From Acidisoma cellulosilyticum (GTDB lineage: Bacteria; Pseudomonadota; Alphaproteobacteria; Acetobacterales; Acetobacteraceae), in contig NZ_JAESVA010000001.1 of the NCBI RefSeq assembly GCF_020621385.1, forward strand, positions 434,001 through 498,000: DNA of 64,000 nucleotides. Direction: 5' to 3'. The notes below the pieces were generated by a model that saw nothing but the letters and a program-made list of their open reading frames with translations, had not been told where the DNA came from and made no database searches. Position 1 is the first letter of the stretch; every line of letters begins with the position of its first letter. Shown here in pieces: positions 58,605-64,000 of this stretch. A program made the translations under genes and the position numbers.

Positions 58605-60032
58605 TTACTGCCCCGCCAATCGGTAGACATCGACGTCATCCCGCCCGAGTTTGGCGCGAAGTGCCAGGTGGTAGTCCTTGGCCGTGTCAGCCAGCACGAT
58701 CTGGCGGGCGGCTTCGTTTTCATCGCTATACGGCAAGCTGACGATCACCGTCGCCGGCCGGCTGTTCATGATGCGGTTGACCTCGGCCAGGGGATCGACG
58801 CCCAGCGCCTTCGCCTCCTCCAACCGCGACAGGTGGCTGGGGAAAGCGAACCGCGTCGCGATACAGGCATGGGTCGCGTTATAGAAAGCCGGATCGCCGC
58901 TATAGACATAAAGACAGCCTGCCGGGTCGATTGCCTGCGCAATCCTGTCGAACTGATGCGCCGAACCGTGATGCTTAAGACTGACCAGCATCATGCTCTC
59001 CCCCACCACAAAACCGATCGCGAGCATGGCGATCGCCGCCATCCGAAAGCGGGGACGCCCGAGCAGAGAGGCCGCCGCCGCTGCAGCCGGCACCAGAACC
59101 GGCAATAGATAATGGTGCAGATAGGTGCCGAAGATCAGCAGCCCCAGGATAGCGGCCGCGAGCCACAACCTGACGAAGCGGACGGCGTTTCGTGCGTCTG
59201 CCTTGGCATCAAGCAGAGGCAGGATGGCGCACAGAATCAAGGGCAGCAGCACGACCAGGATGAGCATCAGGCGCAGAAGCAACACGCTCCCCGCCGTATC
59301 CGCGCGCGAGAAGATCGATATGAAATTCGCAAAGATAAAGGCCTGGAATTGTCCCATGGCGAGATAGACGGCCGCCGCAAGCAGTGTCGGCAGCAGTGCG
59401 ACCGCGATCCAGATCGTGCCCGAGGTCAGCGCATGTACCAAACCGCGCTCGCGATAGGCAAGAAACAGGAAGGTCAGTCCAAAGAACATACCTTCGAAGA
59501 GCGCGCTGTATTTGATCTGCATCGCCAGCCCCATCAGCAGCATGACGGCGCAGCCCGCCGCCAATAGACCGAGGAAGGGCGAACGGCGACCCAGCACGGC
59601 GCGCAGGGTAATCAAACCCGCGGCACAAACCGGAAGGTTGTAGAAAATGGGGGATTGGCCCGCACCGGCATGACCCAGATTGAGCCAGAGAATATAGGCC
59701 AGGCCGGCACAGACGGCGCCGAAGCTTGTGCTGAATTCTGCACTGATCCGTCGGATGAGTTCGGCTGTCAGCACAACGAAACCGGTGCCGACGATCTGAT
59801 AGGCGAGCAAGCCATGGCCGCCCAAGGCGCGCATGGCCGCATAGAGCAGAAACAGTCCGACGGGTTTTCGGTCCCACAGATCGACATAGGGGATGGCGCC
59901 GTGGAGAATGCGCGAGCCGACGAGGAGATAGAATTCCTCGTCCGTATAGATGACCGGGTTGCCGAACATTGGCACCCGCGTCAGCAGCGCCGCGAGCAGA
60001 AAAATCAGTATTGGCGAGCGAAGCAGGCGCAT
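58605..60032 (-). CDS. GT39-like polytopic membrane protein (ArnT/PMT-type)
   Basis: A 475-residue membrane protein with about 10-12 hydrophobic segments. After the first helix, the periplasmic loop has YTDEEFYLLVGSRILHGAIPY with the acidic pair expected for the family's metal/lipid-phosphate site, followed by DLWDRKPVGLFLL. Members (GT39/PMT, ArnT-like) transfer sugars from polyprenyl phosphate to lipids or proteins. The C-terminal soluble domain of about 120 residues (CLYVYSGDPAFYNATHACIA) is small and has two cysteines. The precise acceptor is unknown. It is followed by the tRNA and hldE, with which an envelope role would fit. Confidence 0.85.
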   Translation of the reverse strand: MRLLRSPILIFLLAALLTRVPMFGNPVIYTDEEFYLLVGSRILHGAIPYVDLWDRKPVGLFLLYAAMRALGGHGLLAYQIVGTGFVVLTAELIRRISAEFSTSFGAVCAGLAYILWLNLGHAGAGQSPIFYNLPVCAAGLITLRAVLGRRSPFLGLLAAGCAVMLLMGLAMQIKYSALFEGMFFGLTFLFLAYRERGLVHALTSGTIWIAVALLPTLLAAAVYLAMGQFQAFIFANFISIFSRADTAGSVLLLRLMLILVVLLPLILCAILPLLDAKADARNAVRFVRLWLAAAILGLLIFGTYLHHYLLPVLVPAAAAAASLLGRPRFRMAAIAMLAIGFVVGESMMLVSLKHHGSAHQFDRIAQAIDPAGCLYVYSGDPAFYNATHACIATRFAFPSHLSRLEEAKALGVDPLAEVNRIMNSRPATVIVSLPYSDENEAARQIVLADTAKDYHLALRAKLGRDDVDVYRLAGQ

Positions 60033-60141
60033 GGGTCCCGGCGATCTCTATTGGCGCCCCTGCTTACACCGTTTCCCGCTACGGCGGGACCCCGGCGGGT
60101 CTTGGCGGTGAACCTCGCCCAGACCCGCCGTTACATTCGCC

Positions 60142-60936
60142 TTACGGCTTGGTGATAAGGCCCTTGATTTCCGGATACTTGGCCGTGATCGCGTCCCAGG
60201 TACCATTGGCCGCCAAGGCCAGGATGGCGTCGGAGACTTTCTTGTTCAGCGCATCATCGCCCTTACGCAGACCGCCACCGACGCCATAGCCCAGGATATC
60301 ATTGCCCGGGCAGGTTGTTTTTACAACATAATCGGCGTTCTTGGCCAGGAAGGTCGCAAACGTGCTGATGCCTTCCTGAACATAGTCAATGCGGCCGCTG
60401 GACAGATCGGCCAGGGCATTATCGACCGTGTCATAGGTCTTCACCTGCACGGAATGCGGCGCCGCCTGCATATAGGAGGAGAAGATCGTCCCGGCTTGCA
60501 CACCGATGACCTTGCCATTGAAGCTTGCCAGATTGCCGCAATCGACCTTCGTCGGATCGTCTTTCGAGCCGATCATGACAATCGCCGAGTTATAGTAAAA
60601 ATGGGTGAAGTCGATGACCTTGCGGCGCTCCCCGTTGATCGTCATCGATGCCCAGACCATGTCGATCTGCTTCTGCTGAAGCGCCGGGACCAGGCCGTCC
60701 CAGGAAATCTCCTTCGTCTTGCATTCCGTCTTCATCTGCGCGCAGACGGCGGCGAGCATATCAAGCTCCCACCCATGCCACTTGCCGTCGGCCCCTTTCG
60801 AATAGAAGGGCGGATAGGATTCGTCGTCGAGCCCGACGGTGATGGAATCGGCATGGGCCTTGGACGAGACGAAGGGAACGGTTGCCATGCCGAGCAGGGG
60901 TGCGGACAGAAGAAGAAGTCGCAGAAGGCGTTTCAT
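60142..60936 (-). CDS. Amino-acid ABC transporter periplasmic binding protein (orphan)
   Basis: A 264-residue family 3 solute-binding protein. The signal peptide is residues 1-29 (LLRLLLLSAPLLGMATVPF, cleaved after AHA). The mature domain shows GLDDESYPPFYSKGADGKWHG, a typical start, then GWELDMLAAVCAQMKTE, MTINGERRKVIDFTHFY and NLASFNGKVIGVQAGT. The usual ligand is a polar amino acid. Cysteines at SDC-like positions are consistent with periplasmic disulfides. No permease or ATPase gene is near, so it must work with subunits elsewhere. It is divergent from an Lrp regulator 316 bases away. Confidence 0.92.
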   Translation of the reverse strand: MKRLLRLLLLSAPLLGMATVPFVSSKAHADSITVGLDDESYPPFYSKGADGKWHGWELDMLAAVCAQMKTECKTKEISWDGLVPALQQKQIDMVWASMTINGERRKVIDFTHFYYNSAIVMIGSKDDPTKVDCGNLASFNGKVIGVQAGTIFSSYMQAAPHSVQVKTYDTVDNALADLSSGRIDYVQEGISTFATFLAKNADYVVKTTCPGNDILGYGVGGGLRKGDDALNKKVSDAILALAANGTWDAITAKYPEIKGLITKP

Positions 60937-61252
60937 TCAGGGGAAAACCTTGATCTTGATGAAGAGAGCCGAAAAAAGCGCTCGCGACCAGTCACCCGAA
61001 GCCCGAGCCGAAATCGCGACGAACACTGAAAAAGCTATGGGCGGGCCAAAAGGACGGGACCGCAAAAACCTGCCTAAAATGACTTTTTTCTGGCGCCGGA
61101 GGCCATGAGTCGCAGCCTTTCTACCCGATAATGGTTGTTTCGTAGATCTGTCGGCTTTCTGCTCTTCAAGCCTTGGGATGGGATCATGCGGCGCCTAGGA
61201 CGGCATCCAGGGAAGATATCAAGAACTGGCGCCGCCATTCCCCCGAGGCTTC
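60937..61252. other. Divergent upstream region of the binding-protein and Lrp genes
   Basis: A 316-base gap without a gene. It carries the upstream regions of both divergent genes; the AAGG ribosome site of the binding protein lies at its left edge. I found no convincing hexamer pair or inverted repeat. Lrp sites are degenerate and could be hidden in it. Confidence 0.5.
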
Positions 61253-61729
61253 ATGGCTGATCCGATAGACGGTTTCGACCGCAAAATTCTGCGCCTGATC
61301 CAGCATGATTGTCACCTGAAAGCCGAAGCGATTGCCGAGGCCGTTGGCCTGTCCGCATCAGCGGTGCAACGCCGTCTGAAGCGGCTGCGGAGCGACGCGG
61401 TCATCGCAGCCGAAGTCGCCGTCCTCGACCGAAACCGAACCGGCCCATTGATGACTTTCATCGCAGGCGTCGAGATCGAACGCGACAATTACGATGCGCT
61501 GCCAAAATTCCGGCTTTGGCTTGCGAAACAGCAATCGATCCAACAAGCCTATTACGTGACCGGTCCGATCGATGTCATTCTGATTATCTTGGCTCAGGAC
61601 ATCGATGCGTTCGATTCCCTCTGTTCCCGTATGATGGCACAAAATCCGCAGATCCGCCGGATCAACACGAATGTCGTTCTCAACGTCGTGAAACTTGGCC
61701 TGAACCTGCCGATTGATCTGTTGACCTAG
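61253..61729 (+). CDS. Lrp/AsnC-family transcriptional regulator
   Basis: A 158-residue amino-acid-responsive regulator. The helix-turn-helix is DRKILRLIQHDCHLKAEAIAEAV with GLSASAVQRRLKRLRSDAVI as recognition region. The RAM domain follows (about 70-150), with QQAYYVTGPIDVILIILAQD and NTNVVLNVVKL. It is divergent from the orphan amino-acid binding protein, which may be a target. The start ATG is at 61253. The 403 bases after it lead to the phosphoketolase gene. Confidence 0.94.
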   Translation: MADPIDGFDRKILRLIQHDCHLKAEAIAEAVGLSASAVQRRLKRLRSDAVIAAEVAVLDRNRTGPLMTFIAGVEIERDNYDALPKFRLWLAKQQSIQQAYYVTGPIDVILIILAQDIDAFDSLCSRMMAQNPQIRRINTNVVLNVVKLGLNLPIDLLT

Positions 61730-62132
61730 CACTGACCTTTATCAGACCAAAGCACAGCATCAGGTCAACCAGCCAGATTTTCATCCAATGAATATTTACA
61801 ACCTGCAGTATTGCTTAGAATAATGCCTTTAAAAATTCACGAAAAGTGTTTTGTTTGTGAAACCTTGGGCATGACGAAAATTTGAACGCGCTGGCCCAAG
61901 TGAGTGGAGTATTTGGCGACCCTGCGCCAAAATCCTGACTTTGACCCAAATCAAGGCGAAGCTTGTACAATGCGCTAAGGTTCCGCGCATCGACAGTCCG
62001 GCTCCATCCGTGGTTGAGTAACGTCCTGCCTCAAGGATGCGACAGACATTCGGATGCAGGCGACTTGGACAAAGCTACCAGAGACGCTGCTTCGACAGAT
62101 TGCCTCAAAAAACTTTGGTCTTGGAGATGTGC
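61730..62132 (+). other. Long upstream region of the phosphoketolase gene
   Basis: A 403-base stretch without a supportable gene, AT-richer than average in its first 150 bases. It contains an FNR/FixK-like box and a -10-like TACAAT (61966-61971). With transcription from there the leader would be about 150 bases long. A GGAG ribosome site lies six bases before the phosphoketolase ATG. Confidence 0.6.
61941..61954 (+). promoter_or_regulatory. FNR/FixK-like box upstream of xfp
   Basis: TTGACCCAAATCAA matches the consensus TTGAT-N4-ATCAA at 9 of 10 defined positions. A -10-like TACAAT begins 12 bases after it, so the box overlaps the -35 region, an unusual spacing for activation. Confidence 0.4.
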
Positions 62133-64000
62133 ATGGCACCCGACACGCAGTCTATCACCGCCTATGGACCCGCTCGCGCGACGGTCAGTGGCGCGCCTTT
62201 GCAACCCGATGAAGTGCGCCGCATACAGCGCTACTGGGATGCCTCTCTCTATCTTTCGGCAGGCATGATCTACCTGCGGGAGAATCCCCTGCTCCGTGAA
62301 CCCCTGAAGTCGGAGCATATCAAAAAGCGTCTGCTCGGCCATTGGGGTTCAGATCCGGGGATGAGCCTGATCTATATCCACATGAACCGGCTGATCAAAA
62401 AATACGATCTAGACAGCATTTTCATTGCGGGTCCCGGACATGGCGCGCCGGCCATCATCTCCAACGTCTATCTGGAAGGCTCCTATTCGGAAATCTACAC
62501 CGATATCGGCCAGAACGAAGACGGTCTGCACCACCTGTTCAAGCAATTCTCTTTCCCCGGCGGCATCGGCAGCCATTGCACACCGGAAACGCCCGGATCC
62601 ATCCATGAAGGCGGCGAGCTGGGCTATTCCGTCTCCCACGCCTATGGCGCGGCCTTCGACAACCCGGACCTGATCGTGACCGTGATGGTCGGCGACGGCG
62701 AGTCCGAGACCGGGCCGCTGGCAACGGCCTGGCATTCCAACAAATTCCTCAATCCCGTGCGCGACGGCGCCGTGCTGCCGATCCTGCATCTCAACGGCTA
62801 CAAGATCGCCAATCCGACCATCCTCGCCCGCATTCCGCATGACGAGATCGAATACCTTTTCCGCGGCTATGGCTATGAGCCCTATTTCGTCGAAGGGTCG
62901 GACCCGGAGAGCATGCATCAGGCCGTGGCCGCCACGCTTGAGCATTGCGTGCAGGAAATCCGCCGCATCCAGACGGAAGCGCGTGCGAGCAGCGGGCCGA
63001 TCCAGCGTCCGCGCTGGCCGATGATTGTGCTGCGCAGCCCCAAGGGCTGGACCGGCCCCAAAGAGGTCGACGGCCACAAGGTCGAAGGCTTCTGGCGCGC
63101 CCATCAGGTGCCGCTGGCGGAAGTGCATGAAAATCCGGCCCATCTGGCGCAGTTGGAAGCCTGGCTGCGCAGCTACAAGCCGGAAGAGCTCTTCGACGAG
63201 AACGGCTGTTTTATGCCGGAACTCGCGGCCCTGGCACCTGAGGGCGGCCGCCGCATGGGCGCCAATCTGCATGCCAATGGCGGTTTGCTGCGCAAATCCC
63301 TGAAGATGCCGGACTTCCGCAACTATGCTGTACCGGTCGAGACCCCCGGCCAGACCGAGGTCGGGCCGACCGCCGTGCTGGCCCAGCTGCTGCGCGACAT
63401 TGCCCGCGACAATCCGCATAATTTCCGCGTCTTCAGCCCGGACGAGAATGCGTCAAACCGGCTGACCGCCATCTATGACGTGACCAAGAAAGTCTGGATG
63501 GGTGAGTATTTCCCGGAAGATGCCGATGGGACCGAGATCACCCAGGACGGTCATGTCATGGAAATGCTCAGCGAGCATACGCTGGAAGGCTGGCTGGAAG
63601 GCTATCTTCTCACCGGACGGCATGGCTTCTTCTCGACCTACGAAGCCTTCGTCCATGTCATCGATTCGATGTTCAACCAGCACGCCAAATGGCTGGAGAA
63701 GTCGAGCGAGCTGCCCTGGCGCGCCGATGTCTCCTCCCTCAACCTGCTGATCACCTCGACCGTCTGGCGGCAGGACCATAACGGCTTTACCCATCAGGAC
63801 CCTGGCTTTCTGGATGTCGTGGCCAATAAAAGCCCGAGCGTGACGCGCATCTATCTGCCGCCGGATGCCAATTGCCTGCTCTCCGTCGGCGACCACTGCC
63901 TGCGCAGCAAGAACTACGTCAACGTCATTGTCGCCGATAAGCAACCGCATCTTTCCTATCTCGATATCGACGCGGCGCAAAAGCATTGCACCAAGGGTGC
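62133..64000 (+). CDS. xfp: Phosphoketolase (xylulose/fructose 6-phosphate), 5' part
   Basis: Thiamine-diphosphate enzyme that splits xylulose 5-phosphate (and often fructose 6-phosphate) with phosphate to acetyl phosphate and glyceraldehyde 3-phosphate or erythrose 4-phosphate. The frame is open to the window edge, about 622 of the usual ~790 residues. The N-terminus has [20 protein letters not shown] and [20 protein letters not shown], both family-specific. The ThDP site is [18 protein letters not shown], followed by [19 protein letters not shown]. The ATG at 62133 has GGAG; an in-frame ATG at 62127 is too close to it. With gnd this supports pentose-phosphate flux to acetate, common in acetic acid bacteria. 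Confidence 0.96.
   Translation, partial: MAPDTQSITAYGPARATVSGAPLQPDEVRRIQRYWDASLYLSAGMIYLRENPLLREPLKSEHIKKRLLGHWGSDPGMSLIYIHMNRLIKKYDLDSIFIAGPGHGAPAIISNVYLEGSYSEIYTDIGQNEDGLHHLFKQFSFPGGIGSHCTPETPGSIHEGGELGYSVSHAYGAAFDNPDLIVTVMVGDGESETGPLATAWHSNKFLNPVRDGAVLPILHLNGYKIANPTILARIPHDEIEYLFRGYGYEPYFVEGSDPESMHQAVAATLEHCVQEIRRIQTEARASSGPIQRPRWPMIVLRSPKGWTGPKEVDGHKVEGFWRAHQVPLAEVHENPAHLAQLEAWLRSYKPEELFDENGCFMPELAALAPEGGRRMGANLHANGGLLRKSLKMPDFRNYAVPVETPGQTEVGPTAVLAQLLRDIARDNPHNFRVFSPDENASNRLTAIYDVTKKVWMGEYFPEDADGTEITQDGHVMEMLSEHTLEGWLEGYLLTGRHGFFSTYEAFVHVIDSMFNQHAKWLEKSSELPWRADVSSLNLLITSTVWRQDHNGFTHQDPGFLDVVANKSPSVTRIYLPPDANCLLSVGDHCLRSKNYVNVIVADKQPHLSYLDIDAAQKHCTKG

Noticed and set aside
62127-62132. 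An earlier in-frame ATG for phosphoketolase
   Set aside because: The ribosome site GGAG would touch the start codon; the ATG at 62133 has proper spacing.
1-64000. A phage-defence, toxin-antitoxin or other new multi-gene system
   Set aside because: No nuclease, reverse transcriptase, retron-like RNA, toxin pair or phage gene was recognised; the genes are mostly metabolic, transport, regulatory and ribosomal.

Overview
The window is ordinary high-GC chromosome from an alphaproteobacterium. Three things suggest the family Acetobacteraceae (order Rhodospirillales): the order rpmH-rnpA-yidD-yidC-engB-argB, a Hint-domain (Hedgehog/intein-type) protein, and a phosphoketolase. This placement is inferred from gene order and families, not from a search. 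Genes are dense, with many 1-4 base start/stop overlaps. I found no prophage, integrative element, CRISPR array or intact insertion sequence.

Left part (1-15 kb): the 3' end of a secreted-looking protein, a drug-type MFS exporter, 6-phosphogluconate dehydrogenase, pterin dehydratase, a TetR regulator, a ubiquinone-type hydroxylase, a triose-phosphate-isomerase paralogue, a BaiN-like flavoprotein with a HerA-like ATPase, a sodium:solute symporter with its DUF3311 partner, and a MarR / response regulator / histidine kinase operon. Two short elements with terminal inverted repeats (493-690 and 4231-4391) lie here in opposite orientation; each ends exactly on the stop codon of its neighbour.

Middle (15-40 kb): a branched-chain aminotransferase, a YdeP-type molybdoenzyme, a BrkB-type membrane protein, argB, the ribosome/membrane-insertion cluster engB-yidC-yidD-rnpA-rpmH, a patatin-like lipase joined to a soluble histidine kinase, a SHS-type MFS carrier, a DUF6134-like / metallo-hydrolase / cupin operon, a SixA phosphatase with a CHAD protein, gltA, ugpQ, two acetyltransferases, pyrE, and rpsD with a strongly structured leader.

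Right part (40-64 kb): a SMP-30 lactonase, glnD-mutS, a markedly AT-rich stretch ahead of a Hint-domain protein, then a nitrogen/amide group: an agmatinase-type ureohydrolase, a P1-family peptidase, an amidase and an oligopeptide-type importer without ATPases. After that come malate synthase G, hldE, tRNA-Gln(CTG), a GT39-like membrane protein, an orphan amino-acid binding protein, an Lrp regulator, and the 5' part of a phosphoketolase with an FNR/FixK-like box upstream.

I did not find a convincing new multi-gene system. The most notable signals are the pair of MITE-like elements whose TA-G termini preserve stop codons, the UUCG-capped rpsD leader, the AT-rich Hint locus, a CYTH-CHAD protein with a degenerate CYTH half, and several palindromes that argue for shorter N-termini of the genes next to them.
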